Shown: piece after piece, positions 14,469-22,831 of the stretch
How positions within the stretch are numbered: position 1 is the stretch's first letter
Layout of the letters: each line of letters begins with the position of its first letter
IMG/VR virus record: IMGVR_UViG_3300042698_000010
Span: 1 to 56,698 of that record
Direction: 5' to 3' (one strand)
Source: a virus
Length of the DNA: 56,698 nt
Position numbers and translations under genes: made by a program
Notes under the pieces: generated by a model
Seen by the model: the letters and a program-made list of their open reading frames with translations, nothing else
Databases searched by the model: none
Told to the model about the DNA's origin: nothing

Positions 14469-15314
14469 CTACAGGGTGAACATGCGGACGCGGAACGCCA
14501 TCACGAACTGGCTGATCAGCGAGGACGCGGCACCCGCACCGGCCATCGGCTGCATGGACAGCAGGATGGACGCGCCGGGGGCGAGGCTCGCCGATTCCTG
14601 GACGGTGCGGCTGACGTACGAGTGGATGCCCGTCATCGTGGTGGCCGCACCGGTGTTCATCATGCGGTAGACCTCAAGCCCGTCGACCCCGATTGAAGCG
14701 GCGCCGCCAGCAGGCATGGTCAGCTTGGCATCGAACTCACGGTCAGAGACCACCATCACGGACCGGAAGCTGTTCGGGTTGGTGACCGAGAACGTGAACG
14801 GCGAATCGATGTTGGCCAGTGCCGCCGTAGGGACGGCCAGGGCCGGGGCCGTGAAGTTGCGCGTCACGGTCGACTCGAAGTAGTAGGTCGGCCAGTCGGG
14901 CGAGGCGCGAAGCAGGCCCGTGCTGTCGACGTAGACGCCCGAGCCGCCCAGGTCCGCGGTGGACGGGAACGGCCACGCCGAGACGTTGGCCCGCACCGTG
15001 TTGCCCACCGAGCCGTTGCCCAGGATGCCGGGGCCCGTCGTGACGGTGTTGTTGTTGGGCGAGATGTACAGCCCACCGTCGACACCGAAGGTGACGCCGT
15101 TGCCCGCGGTGGTCGACAGCTTCGCCGCGATGACGCCGGTGCCCGAGGTGTACGTGATGCCGTTGCCAGCCGAGACGCACAGGCGGGCTTCCGCGCAGCT
15201 GGTGTGCGCAGCGACCTGGTAGGGGCTGGCGGGCGTGCCGGACCCCGTGACAACGGTGTTCGTCCCGCTGACCAGGACGCCCCCGCTCGTGGAACCGCAA
15301 CCGCAGCGTGCCAT
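14469..15314 (-). CDS. Probable tail-tip or fibre protein, 281 aa
   Basis: The product opens MARCGCGSTSGGVLVSG and then repeats GNG, SGTGVI, GNGVTF and GNGSVGNTV units, giving a beta-helix or fibre-like N-terminal half. The C-terminal half is a beta-rich domain (FTFSVTNPNSFRSVMVVSD). Composition and position among minor tail genes suggest a virion tail component, perhaps in host recognition. This is by composition, not by homology. Confidence 0.65.
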   Translation of the reverse strand: MARCGCGSTSGGVLVSGTNTVVTGSGTPASPYQVAAHTSCAEARLCVSAGNGITYTSGTGVIAAKLSTTAGNGVTFGVDGGLYISPNNNTVTTGPGILGNGSVGNTVRANVSAWPFPSTADLGGSGVYVDSTGLLRASPDWPTYYFESTVTRNFTAPALAVPTAALANIDSPFTFSVTNPNSFRSVMVVSDREFDAKLTMPAGGAASIGVDGLEVYRMMNTGAATTMTGIHSYVSRTVQESASLAPGASILLSMQPMAGAGAASSLISQFVMAFRVRMFTL

Positions 15315-15328
15315 GTGTCAACCCCCGA

Positions 15329-16054
15329 TCAGAAGTAGAGCTCAAGGAAGACGGCACCGGTCGCACCCGCGCCGCCGTTGGTGGCCGCGCCGCCGTTGAC
15401 CGTCTGGTTGCCGGATCCGCCGCCGCCGTACGCCTTGCCTGCCGTGCTGAGGGACGAGCCACCGGCGCCGTAGCCGCCGCCCGCGTCGCCGCCGGGGCCA
15501 CCGGCCGCCACCGAGTTCGACACCGCAACGCCGTTCATCGACGCGCCGCCGGGAACGGTGATGTTGCCCGTGCCCGCGGTACCGCCGAGAACGCCGAAGC
15601 TGGTGGCCGCACCGGTGGCCGCGTTGGTGACACCGACGCTGCCGCCCGCGCCGCCGTTGGCGATCACGATGCCGCCGAAGTTGGACGCGGTTCCGGCCGT
15701 ACCGGCATTCGCACCGACGCCACCGGCGCCGCCCGCGCCGACGGTGATCGCCGTGACGGCGCCGAGCGAGGACGCCGCGAGGACCGATTCGCTGTAGCCG
15801 CCGCCGCCACCGCCGGACGAGACAGCCGAGCCGGTACCCGACGGACCGGCCGGGGTACCGCCACCGCCGCCACCGCCGCCGATCACCCGGACGCGGACGC
15901 GGACCAGGCCGGGGAAGGACGCCTTCGTGAAGCTGGCTGCACCGGCCGTGGTGAAGGCGACGATCTGGCGAAGGCCGATGTTCTCGGGCTTCAGCGTCAG
16001 CTCACCGGCGCCGGTGATGTCGAAGTAGTTCGGGTCCACACACACGCGGGCCAA
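15329..16054 (-). CDS. Glycine-rich tail protein
   Basis: The 241-residue product begins with an ARVCVDPNYFDITG tag and contains long glycine runs (IGGGGGGGG and repeated GGAGG, GGSG units) with a hydrophobic end (GAVFLELYF). Glycine-rich tail domains of this kind occur in actinophage minor tail proteins. I prefer the TTG at 16054, because AGAAGG lies 8 bases upstream, over the GTG at 16063 that would be too close to that site. Confidence 0.75.
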   Translation of the reverse strand: MARVCVDPNYFDITGAGELTLKPENIGLRQIVAFTTAGAASFTKASFPGLVRVRVRVIGGGGGGGGTPAGPSGTGSAVSSGGGGGGYSESVLAASSLGAVTAITVGAGGAGGVGANAGTAGTASNFGGIVIANGGAGGSVGVTNAATGAATSFGVLGGTAGTGNITVPGGASMNGVAVSNSVAAGGPGGDAGGGYGAGGSSLSTAGKAYGGGGSGNQTVNGGAATNGGAGATGAVFLELYF

Positions 16055-16108
16055 GGTGACCACCTTCTGTCTCTCGGGGTGCCCGGCCCGCAGAGGGCCG
16101 AGCCCAGT

Positions 16109-16492
16109 CTAACGGGGGTGGACCACCACGTGGACGGGCGTCCCGGTCGGCACGGCGTTGCCGTCGAAATCCCAGACCCGCAACGCGACGGCGGCATACG
16201 TCGCCCATGCAACGGCGACCATCGCGGGCAGATCGGACACCGCAACGGCTGCAACGACGGGCGTCGCATCCAGCGTTGCGGGGAAGACGAAGTGGGCCAG
16301 CCCGCTGGCGTTGGTCTCGACCACCGCAACGAACGGGCCCGGCTGCGCCGCAGCGGGTGCAACGGCTTCGGCCTCTTCGACCGGCCGCGTGACGCGCCGC
16401 GTTGCAGCCCGAGCCTGGCGTTGCGTCGCACGCATCACCCCGCCGAGCGCGTTGCCCGGCAGGCTGCGCGCCGCGCTGGTCCGTCGTCCCAT
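16109..16492 (-). CDS. Hypothetical tail-region protein, 127 aa
   Basis: ATG 16492 overlaps the stop of the Gp37-like gene (TGATG). A basic N-terminus (MGRRTSAARSLPG) precedes a compact beta-sandwich-like domain (FVAVVETNASGLAHFVFPAT and TPVHVVVHPR). That domain could be a small tail appendage. No family is recognised. Confidence 0.7.
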   Translation of the reverse strand: MGRRTSAARSLPGNALGGVMRATQRQARAATRRVTRPVEEAEAVAPAAAQPGPFVAVVETNASGLAHFVFPATLDATPVVAAVAVSDLPAMVAVAWATYAAVALRVWDFDGNAVPTGTPVHVVVHPR

Positions 16493-17553
16493 CAGCTCAC
16501 TTCCAGTTCGTTGCCGTGCGCGGCCACCTGAATGGTCACCTTTTCCTGACCGGGGCTGCCCTCGGTCCCGCCGTCCTCGGACACCTGAAGCCCGGTGATC
16601 TTCAGCCGCTGCGTGATCGTGCGGCAGGTGCTGTCGCTCGTCACGTCCAGGCACCATCCGGGCACCAGGTTGGACACGTCCACGTCGGCCAGCGGGGACA
16701 GCGTGATGTCCTGCGTGTCGATGAACACGGGGACGGCCAGCAGAGGCGCCAGCGCCCCCGCTGCGGCTGCATCGGCAGCGGCCTGGTCCGGGATGTTCCG
16801 CTGCTCGATGTAGCGTTCCAGCAGCCCGTAGTAGGCGTTCGTGCCGCCCGCCGTGCCGACCGGGTCGCCGTCCTCGGTGCCCGCCACGATGACCCGCGTA
16901 GCGAGGCTCGCGCCGTCCTCGGCCACGGACAGGCCCGACGGAAGGTCATCGTCGGACAGCCGCCCGACCACGTCGCAGAAATCGTCGGGCAGGACGATGA
17001 CGCTGGCGCCCACGGCCGTGAAGTCGATCCCGGTGTCTGCCAGGTCGCGGACGTGATCGAGCGTCTGGCCGACGTTGGCCGCGTAGGTCCGGCCGCCCAG
17101 GACGTTGCACGGCCCGATCACGGTGGTGGTGTGTCCGGGGTCGTCAGGCTGGAAGCCGTCGTCAATGAGGGCGGCCGCAATCTCGGTGAGGTCGGTGAGG
17201 TCGAAGGCGAAGTCCTGGTGCGGCACGCGGCGTTCCAGCCAGCCGAGCACGTCGACCGCGCTGATCGACACCTGGTCCTGGTTCCAGTCCACGTTGATGA
17301 TCGGGCCGGTCCACACCAGCCCGGACGCCCCGGTCTCGGTCACGCGGTAGATGTTCAGCTGGTGGCGCCAGCTGCGGATCCCGCCCAGCTCGGCGCAGCA
17401 CTCAAGGCCCGAGACGCCGATGATGGCGGCCGCGGTGCTGACCTCATTCAGCACGCGGTTCCAGCTGACCGCGGTCAGGATGCCCGAGCTGTTGACGTCC
17501 CCGCCGTCCCGGTCGGTGATCGTGTACGCGTGGGTTGCGCAGCCGAGTGCCAT
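16492..17553 (-). CDS. Minor tail protein, Gp37-like
   Basis: The 353-residue product has features of the siphophage Gp37-like minor tail family: an N-terminal beta domain with WNRVLNEVSTAA, then LVWTGPIINVDWNQDQVSISAVDVLGWLERR, and a later VDVSNLVPGWCLDV before a C-terminal beta region. These proteins sit at the distal tail. Start ATG 17553 overlaps the stop of the preceding minor tail gene. Homology is judged by eye. Confidence 0.75.
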   Translation of the reverse strand: MALGCATHAYTITDRDGGDVNSSGILTAVSWNRVLNEVSTAAAIIGVSGLECCAELGGIRSWRHQLNIYRVTETGASGLVWTGPIINVDWNQDQVSISAVDVLGWLERRVPHQDFAFDLTDLTEIAAALIDDGFQPDDPGHTTTVIGPCNVLGGRTYAANVGQTLDHVRDLADTGIDFTAVGASVIVLPDDFCDVVGRLSDDDLPSGLSVAEDGASLATRVIVAGTEDGDPVGTAGGTNAYYGLLERYIEQRNIPDQAAADAAAAGALAPLLAVPVFIDTQDITLSPLADVDVSNLVPGWCLDVTSDSTCRTITQRLKITGLQVSEDGGTEGSPGQEKVTIQVAAHGNELEVS

Positions 17554-18971
17554 CAGTAGCCCCGTCCCGAGATGGACAGTTCGAAGGAAGAGTCGGTGCC
17601 CGGCGGGAACAGCGGGTCGGCTTCCAGGCAGACACAGTATTCGGCACAGTCCAGCGTCTTGATCACCAGCGGGCCGCCGTCGGCCGAACCGAATACGGTC
17701 GACGCGTTGCGGCACTCACCACCACAGTCGAGCGTGGCCCGCCCCGTCTGCCCGTCGATCGTGATAACGCTGCCCGCCGGAACGAACGTGATGTAGAAGT
17801 CATTGACCGGGGCGCAGCGGTCAGCCTCTGCGATCTGGTCGCACGTGAGGCTGGTGCCCGTCGGCTTCTCGTAGAAGGTGACCCGGACGTTGCGCAGCGC
17901 GTTGGCCCCCGCGGTGATCGTCATGATCGGGACGTCCGTCGACCACGTCGGCCGGTTGGTCAGATCGATGCTGTAGCAGGCCGACTCGGGCGCCAGCGGG
18001 GTGCAGAACGGGGCCGAGGGTGAAGAGGGCTGCGGCGGCGCGACCACCGGGTTGAGCGGGTCCGCGCACGCGTCGGCGGCCGGTACGCACTCGGCGTGAA
18101 GGCAGGTCTCGCCGGGGCACGGGTCAGCCGTGAGCACGTCGATGCAGAGGTCGCCGCCCGAGGTGTCCCAGGTGCAGCCGCCCACGCCGGACAGGTCCCA
18201 CAGAATGCAGTCGTCCGCCGTCGCCTCGGGGAAGCACCAGACCAGGCAGTCGCCCTCGCCAGCCTGCGGCCAGCCGACGTCCAGCAGCGGGGTGGGGTCG
18301 GTCCACGCCCACGGGGTGGCGGCCACCAGGACGAACTCAACCGTGACCAGGTCCCCGCCCGCGCAGTTCCCGCGCGCGCAGCTGCCGGTGCTCTGGCGGG
18401 CCACCTCGGTCGGGCCGGACACCAGCGCCGTACGGCGGAAGGTCCGCTTGTGCGCGGCGTCCAGCTGCACGTTGGTGAGCAGCTCGGTCGGGCAGCAGTC
18501 GAACATCTCGAAGCAGTCGCCGTCGCAGCCGCCCGAGCAGCCTGACAGGACCTCGCTCAGGTACTGCATGCCGTAGTCCACGCCGCAGCAGCTGGTGCCC
18601 AGCAGGACGCCCTGCACGGTCATGGTCCTCGGCTGCACCCGGACCGGGCCGAACACACCGCCGCCGCCCACCGCGTTCGTCACGGTCCTGGCGCGCGGGT
18701 TGTCGGTCGTCCCGGTCACCGTGAGCGGCATGAAGCCGAGGAACTCGGCCGAGACGGGAAGGTCGACGTCGAACCAGGGTGCCGGATGCAGCGGATCATC
18801 CGGCGTGGTGTACAGGGTGCCCGGTGCTTCCAGGTTGGCGGGCGTCAGCGTGTCGCAGCTGCACAGCTCGGGGCCCGAGTCGAACGGGCTGCCAACACTC
18901 GTGAGGTAGGCCTGAGTTCGAATGAGGTTCCAGACCTCAATCCCGTTCGCCGCGGCGTAGTCCTTCAGCAT
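17553..18971 (-). CDS. Cysteine-rich minor tail protein
   Basis: The 472-residue product contains dozens of cysteines (CSGGCDGDCFEMFDCC, CARGNCAGG and many singles), plus a distal-tail-like N-terminal domain (FDVDLPVSAEFLGFMPLTVTG). It lies directly before the Gp37-like gene, where distal tail proteins usually are. The high cysteine load suggests disulfide or metal stabilisation of the tail tip. ATG 18971 has AAAGGA upstream at a somewhat long distance. Confidence 0.75.
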   Translation of the reverse strand: MLKDYAAANGIEVWNLIRTQAYLTSVGSPFDSGPELCSCDTLTPANLEAPGTLYTTPDDPLHPAPWFDVDLPVSAEFLGFMPLTVTGTTDNPRARTVTNAVGGGGVFGPVRVQPRTMTVQGVLLGTSCCGVDYGMQYLSEVLSGCSGGCDGDCFEMFDCCPTELLTNVQLDAAHKRTFRRTALVSGPTEVARQSTGSCARGNCAGGDLVTVEFVLVAATPWAWTDPTPLLDVGWPQAGEGDCLVWCFPEATADDCILWDLSGVGGCTWDTSGGDLCIDVLTADPCPGETCLHAECVPAADACADPLNPVVAPPQPSSPSAPFCTPLAPESACYSIDLTNRPTWSTDVPIMTITAGANALRNVRVTFYEKPTGTSLTCDQIAEADRCAPVNDFYITFVPAGSVITIDGQTGRATLDCGGECRNASTVFGSADGGPLVIKTLDCAEYCVCLEADPLFPPGTDSSFELSISGRGY

Positions 18972-19004
18972 GCCCAGGGCGTCCTTTCGGCGGTGGTTGG
19001 TCCC

Positions 19005-19010
19005 ATCGTA
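19005..19010 (-). promoter_or_regulatory. Late -10-like element TACGAT
   Basis: On the minus strand the sequence CTGCGCCGGTACGATGG almost repeats the element before the tape measure gene (CTGCGCCGGTAGCATGG). No -35 matches, so a phage activator would be needed. It is 34 bases upstream of the minor tail gene start. Confidence 0.4.
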
Positions 19011-19047
19011 CCGGCGCAGCGCTGCTCGGCCGGTAGGCGGGCACACA

Positions 19048-19102
19048 GCGGCCCCGGTGCTCACCACCACCGTCAGGGGTGTGGTTGTTGCACCGGGGCC
19101 GC
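19048..19102 (-). terminator. Long-stem hairpin in late operon
   Basis: GCGGCCCCGGTGC pairs perfectly with GCACCGGGGCCGC around a 29-base loop that contains further pairing. It sits in the gap between the gp10-like gene and the minor tail gene and may terminate, process or protect the late mRNA. Confidence 0.6.
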
Positions 19103-19163
19103 CGGTCGTCGCCAGGAAGGCTCTGCCATCCTACCGCGTCTGCGCCGCGGGCCCGGACCGCCC

Positions 19164-19547
19164 TTAGCCAGCGCTCAGCACCAGGGCGTCATGCAGGAAC
19201 GGGTTGCCCGCGTAGCCGGGGTGGCGGACCAGCTTCGTATAGATCACCCGCCCGCCGATCTGGAAGCGCAGGTACTTGGCCCGCCTCGGACGGATCAGGT
19301 GGGCCCGGCTGCCGTTGTGCACCAGCACCGTGTGCGGGTTGCTGCTGATCACCTTGATCTCTTTGCCGATCACCGGGCCTTCGTAGATGCCCAGCGGGAT
19401 CGAGCCGTTGTGGGCCGAGAAGATCCGGGCGTAGGTCGCCACGATGGCAGCCCGGCGGCGCAGCAGCGCCTGTCCGTCCGGCCCCTCGGCCAGCCGCCCG
19501 ATGGCGCCCGGTCGGATGACCACCGTTGCGTTACCCCTGCGGGCCAC
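19164..19547 (-). CDS. Neck protein, HK97 gp10-like
   Basis: The 127-residue product (IRPGAIGRLAEGPDGQALLRR, YEGPVIGKEIKVISS, GNPFLHDAL) has the size and pattern of HK97 gp10-type head-tail joining proteins. GTG 19547 has AAGGGG upstream. It follows the connector genes in the late operon, which supports the call. Confidence 0.7.
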   Translation of the reverse strand: MARRGNATVVIRPGAIGRLAEGPDGQALLRRRAAIVATYARIFSAHNGSIPLGIYEGPVIGKEIKVISSNPHTVLVHNGSRAHLIRPRRAKYLRFQIGGRVIYTKLVRHPGYAGNPFLHDALVLSAG

Positions 19548-19559
19548 AGAACACCCCTT

Positions 19560-20156
19560 CTACGGCGTTACGGGCATGGGGCCAACCACGTCGTCCAGGG
19601 CAACCAGGACGCGTGTCTGAAAGCCCACGCAGGCCCCAGCAGGCCCCAGCGTGTTGGTGGCTGCCAGGACGTAGCGGCGCCCCTTGCGCCCCTCGATCGT
19701 TCCGGCGTAGCAGCACAGCACCGCCCGCTGGACCGCGAGCATGTCGGCATGCAGCTGCATGGCGGTCATGCCCAGCTCTTCGCAGCTCGGCGGGCAGCCC
19801 TCGTCGGTCGGCATAGGCGAGCACCGCCACAGCGTGACCGCCAGCTCGACTACCGTCACCGCGGGAAGAGCACAGTTCTTCGAGTCGCGGACCGTGCTGA
19901 TCTCTCGCGGGAAGCTGACCGCGTCCGAGGTGAACAGACGGACCACGTTCACAGTCAGCTGACCAGGGTACTCACCGGGCTGTATGTCGCAGCCGCCGTC
20001 GCAGCCGTCGGCCGCCGGGGCGCCGGGCACCACGCAGACGCGGCATGGGCAGCCAGCCAGCCCCGGCACCTCGGTAGGAAGGCCCGCCAGTGAGTCGCAC
20101 GCGCAGTTCAGCAGCGCCTCGGCCGCCTCATGGACGGCCAGGATCGAGAGCGTCAC
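19560..20156 (-). CDS. Head-tail completion or tail terminator protein
   Basis: The 198-residue product (LSILAVHEAAEALLNCACDSL, QLTVNVVRLFTS, VTVVELAVTLWRCSP and an LVALDDVVGP-like end) has the mixed alpha-beta layout of small connector or tail terminator proteins, but with about a dozen extra cysteines. GTG 20156 overlaps the stop of the upstream connector. The precise role is inferred from gene order. Confidence 0.65.
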   Translation of the reverse strand: MTLSILAVHEAAEALLNCACDSLAGLPTEVPGLAGCPCRVCVVPGAPAADGCDGGCDIQPGEYPGQLTVNVVRLFTSDAVSFPREISTVRDSKNCALPAVTVVELAVTLWRCSPMPTDEGCPPSCEELGMTAMQLHADMLAVQRAVLCCYAGTIEGRKGRRYVLAATNTLGPAGACVGFQTRVLVALDDVVGPMPVTP

Positions 20157-21025
20157 GGCGAGACCACCGGCCCGTACCAGACCCGCGGCGGACGGGGGCT
20201 GTCCGGCGAGACGACCCTCATCTGTCGGGGCAGCTTCGACGGGTTCACCATGTGCAGCCACTGATCCACCAGCGGGATGCCGGTCCGGCCGTCGGTCAGC
20301 GCCTGCTGGGGGTCGACGAACTCAAGCTCGACACCCTGGCGCGACAGCCGCGAGAGGTTCTGCCGCGACCCGACCCCGCAGCCGCAGCCCTTGCAGCCCT
20401 GAAGGTAGTGCTCGGTCAGCTTGGACAGCGCCTGGATGCCGAGCTTGGACAGCGGCAGCCCGGTGCGGTACACGACCGTGAAGGTGTTGGCCGAGCCCGG
20501 CGGTCGGCTCATGTCCTGGCAGCTCGGCCAGCACGTCCCGCCGGGGGTGTCCTCGGGCGCCAGGTCGCTGCGCACCAGGTACCGGCCGTCCAGGATCCCG
20601 TAGGTAGCCGGGTCGACAACGTCCCCGTCGATGTCCACCGAGACAATGTCGTAGATCGGCCCCGGAAGGTAGACCTCGCACAGCTCGGGCCCGCAGTGGC
20701 ACTGGGCGGCGCAACCGCACAGCGAGGCGTTGAACATCAGGCCGCGGTCCATGAAGGGGATGAACTGGCCCGTCCCCTGGTAGGCCTGGCCCTGGTAGAG
20801 GAACCGGCCGAAGAGGCCGAAGCTCTCGGCGCAGGACTTGCGGCAGGGGCGCACGGTGACCGGGCAGCTCGGCCCGAAGCGGTTGCCGGACAGGCCGAAG
20901 AGCAGCTCGGCGGCGGCCCACTGCTGCGTGGTGATCTGCTCTTCCGTGGTCCCGTCCGGGATCTTCATGCACGTGCGGTCGATCGTCCAGCCGTCAAGGC
21001 TGCACAGACCCGAGGCGAGAGGCAC
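20153..21025 (-). CDS. Head-to-tail adaptor, cysteine-rich
   Basis: The 290-residue product has an adaptor-like helical N-terminus (TTEEQITTQQWAAAELLFGL) and an unusual cysteine-rich middle (CGCAAQCHCGPELC), then CKGCGCG. It is placed after the major tail protein and before the gp10-like neck protein, where adaptors are found in these phages. GTG 21025 has AAGGGA upstream. Confidence 0.7.
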   Translation of the reverse strand: MPLASGLCSLDGWTIDRTCMKIPDGTTEEQITTQQWAAAELLFGLSGNRFGPSCPVTVRPCRKSCAESFGLFGRFLYQGQAYQGTGQFIPFMDRGLMFNASLCGCAAQCHCGPELCEVYLPGPIYDIVSVDIDGDVVDPATYGILDGRYLVRSDLAPEDTPGGTCWPSCQDMSRPPGSANTFTVVYRTGLPLSKLGIQALSKLTEHYLQGCKGCGCGVGSRQNLSRLSRQGVELEFVDPQQALTDGRTGIPLVDQWLHMVNPSKLPRQMRVVSPDSPRPPRVWYGPVVSP

Positions 21026-21067
21026 AGCCCGTCCCTTCGTTGCGGTGGTTGCAGGTGTTGCAGTGCC

Positions 21068-21107
21068 GCAACGGGCCGCGTTGCAGAGGCGCAACGCGGC
21101 CCGTTGC
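21068..21107 (-). terminator. 17-bp terminator after major tail gene
   Basis: GCAACGGGCCGCGTTGC pairs perfectly with GCAACGCGGCCCGTTGC around a 6-base loop. It is the longest perfect short-loop stem seen here and lies 3' of the major tail gene on the minus strand. Confidence 0.8.
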
Positions 21108-21115
21108 CCCGGCGC

Positions 21116-21817
21116 TTACGGGGCCGGGGTCGGAACCGTGGTGTAGTCGCAGTTGGGGTCCGGGGTCGGCGGCGCCACCGTGGTCGTCTGGATACGGCGG
21201 TGGCAGGTGCTGCCCAGCGGGGTCAGCAGCGGGCCGGGGGTGCCCGGCGCAACGCCGTTCAGCACGACGTTGTACGGGCCGACACCCCACTGGCCGCCCG
21301 CACGGGTCGAGCCGAGAAGCTGGAAGGTGACCGCCTCGGAACCGATCGACAGGTCCGAGATGTAGCCGTTGCTGATCCACGGCATGAGCACGTAGAGGAA
21401 CTTCGGCAGCCCGGTAGCCGAGCAGGCCTGGCCCACCAGCTCGGCCCAGAATTCCAGCGCGAAGCCACCGTCGCACTTGATCGAGCAGTCGTCCCAGCCC
21501 GCCGGGTCACCGGTGTTGTCGAGCACCAGCGGCGAACTGGTGAGGACGTCGACCAGCTCGGGGCTGACCTGGAAGAAGTTGAACTCGGTGTCGTAGCCAA
21601 GCAGCGTCGGGCAGCCGCGCTTGACACCGCAGAGGTTGCCGTTCGCCGCGCGGTAGAGCACGTCGTCCGGCGTGTCGATGTTCGGGTTCATCGCGATGGA
21701 CGCGACGCACTCGCTGACGAAGGCGTTCGGGCCGGGGATCGGCTTGCCACACGCGTCCAGCTTCGTGACGCGGACCACGTCAAGGTTGGCAATCAGGTCG
21801 CAGGTAATGGGAACCAC
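21116..21817 (-). CDS. Major tail protein
   Basis: The 233-residue product has the beta-rich pattern and features of actinophage major tail subunits (GYDTEFNFFQVSPELVDVL, FALEFWAELVGQAC, VTFQLLGSTRAGGQWGVGPY). It is flanked by a late-type promoter element upstream and a strong terminator downstream, as expected for a highly expressed virion gene. GTG 21817 is very close to GAAGAGG, so the exact start is uncertain. Confidence 0.8.
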   Translation of the reverse strand: MVPITCDLIANLDVVRVTKLDACGKPIPGPNAFVSECVASIAMNPNIDTPDDVLYRAANGNLCGVKRGCPTLLGYDTEFNFFQVSPELVDVLTSSPLVLDNTGDPAGWDDCSIKCDGGFALEFWAELVGQACSATGLPKFLYVLMPWISNGYISDLSIGSEAVTFQLLGSTRAGGQWGVGPYNVVLNGVAPGTPGPLLTPLGSTCHRRIQTTTVAPPTPDPNCDYTTVPTPAP

Positions 21818-21846
21818 CTCTTCGGGCGGGGGCGCCGAGCGCCCGA

Positions 21847-21911
21847 CATGCCCGGCCTACCGCCAGCGGCTTCACCGGTCAGGATACCTGGCCCGGCATG
21901 CCGCTGGCGGC
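21847..21911 (-). promoter_or_regulatory. Late hairpin with -10-like TATCCT
   Basis: CCGCCAGCGGC and GCCGCTGGCGG form an 11-bp stem whose loop holds TATCCT (minus strand, 21881-21886). The same stem and the GCTGGCGGTAGGCCGGG flank occur before the capsid gene, so this is a repeated late control element rather than a chance hairpin. Confidence 0.5.
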
Positions 21912-21920
21912 CGTGGCAGC

Positions 21921-22280
21921 CTACGTGTAGGTCCACCCGCTGATCGTCGCCGAGCTGGACCCGGCGGCGCCAGTGGCGAACACGAGCGTGACGGCGTTCT
22001 CGGCGGGTGCCTTGACCACCACCTCGAATTCGCAGGAATCGGCGGCAGCCGCAGCCAGCAAACCGGTGACGGTCAGCCGCGCGATGACGGTCCCCGCGGC
22101 CGGGGCCGCGTTGGTGCCCTGGACCGTGACGGTCGGGGTCGACGTACCGGCCACGGCCACGGCCGCGGTCAGCAGGATGTTGGCGGTCAGCGTGTTGCCC
22201 GCCGGAACGGTGGCCAGCGTCCCGTTGGCCGTGAGCGAGTTGCCGATGATCTGGTCTGAGCCGGGGCTGCCGGGGAACAT
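21921..22280 (-). CDS. Small virion protein, 119 aa
   Basis: ATG 22280 overlaps the stop of the upstream gene. The product is Thr/Ala/Val-rich and beta-like (ANGTLATVPAGNTLTANILL, TVTVQGTNAAPAAGTVIARL, CEFEVVVKAPAENAVTLVF), which suggests a small beta-sandwich decoration or cement protein on the head. No direct family match is recognised. Confidence 0.65.
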   Translation of the reverse strand: MFPGSPGSDQIIGNSLTANGTLATVPAGNTLTANILLTAAVAVAGTSTPTVTVQGTNAAPAAGTVIARLTVTGLLAAAAADSCEFEVVVKAPAENAVTLVFATGAAGSSSATISGWTYT

Positions 22281-22819
22281 CAGGCCTCATTCCATGCGAT
22301 CGAGAGGTTCCAGCGCTGGTCGGTGTCGCCGGTCTCGGTGCGCAGCACGGTGCCTTCACCGGGCAACAGCGTGATCGAGCCGGACGCGATGGTGGCGGGC
22401 ACCTGGTGGATGAACGGTGACGAACCCTTGGACGCACCGAGCAGCGGGGGCGAGTTGAACCACGCTGCGCCGAGCGTCGCCGCCGGGTTGCCGGTACGGA
22501 TCTGGGCCGTCGGTGTCGGCATGTTGGACCGCACCTTGCCGATGGACGCCGATGCTTCCAGCGTCCCGCCCGAGATGGCGGTGGCCAGCCACCCGCGCAT
22601 CGGGTCGACGGTCGCCGCCACGTCGGCGACGATGATCGAGCTGATGAATACACCGGCGACCAGGATCGTGCGGCCGCTGCCCACGGGGTTGACCAGGGCC
22701 AGGAAGTTGTTCGCCGCGACCACCCCCGGAATCTGCGGCTGACTGAAGACGTACCCGCCCTTGAACACCGGGTTCGTGACCGGGTAGGTCCCGGTCAGCC
22801 CGTTGATTGCTACTACCAT
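22280..22819 (-). CDS. Virion structural protein, 179 aa
   Basis: ATG 22819. A beta-rich product (LALVNPVGSGRTILVAGVFI, ITLLPGEGTVLRTETG, WNLSIAWNEA) typical of actinophage structural proteins between capsid and major tail genes. It overlaps the following gene by one base and probably forms a head decoration set with its neighbours. Confidence 0.65.
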   Translation of the reverse strand: MVVAINGLTGTYPVTNPVFKGGYVFSQPQIPGVVAANNFLALVNPVGSGRTILVAGVFISSIIVADVAATVDPMRGWLATAISGGTLEASASIGKVRSNMPTPTAQIRTGNPAATLGAAWFNSPPLLGASKGSSPFIHQVPATIASGSITLLPGEGTVLRTETGDTDQRWNLSIAWNEA

Positions 22820-22831
22820 GCCTCACACCCC

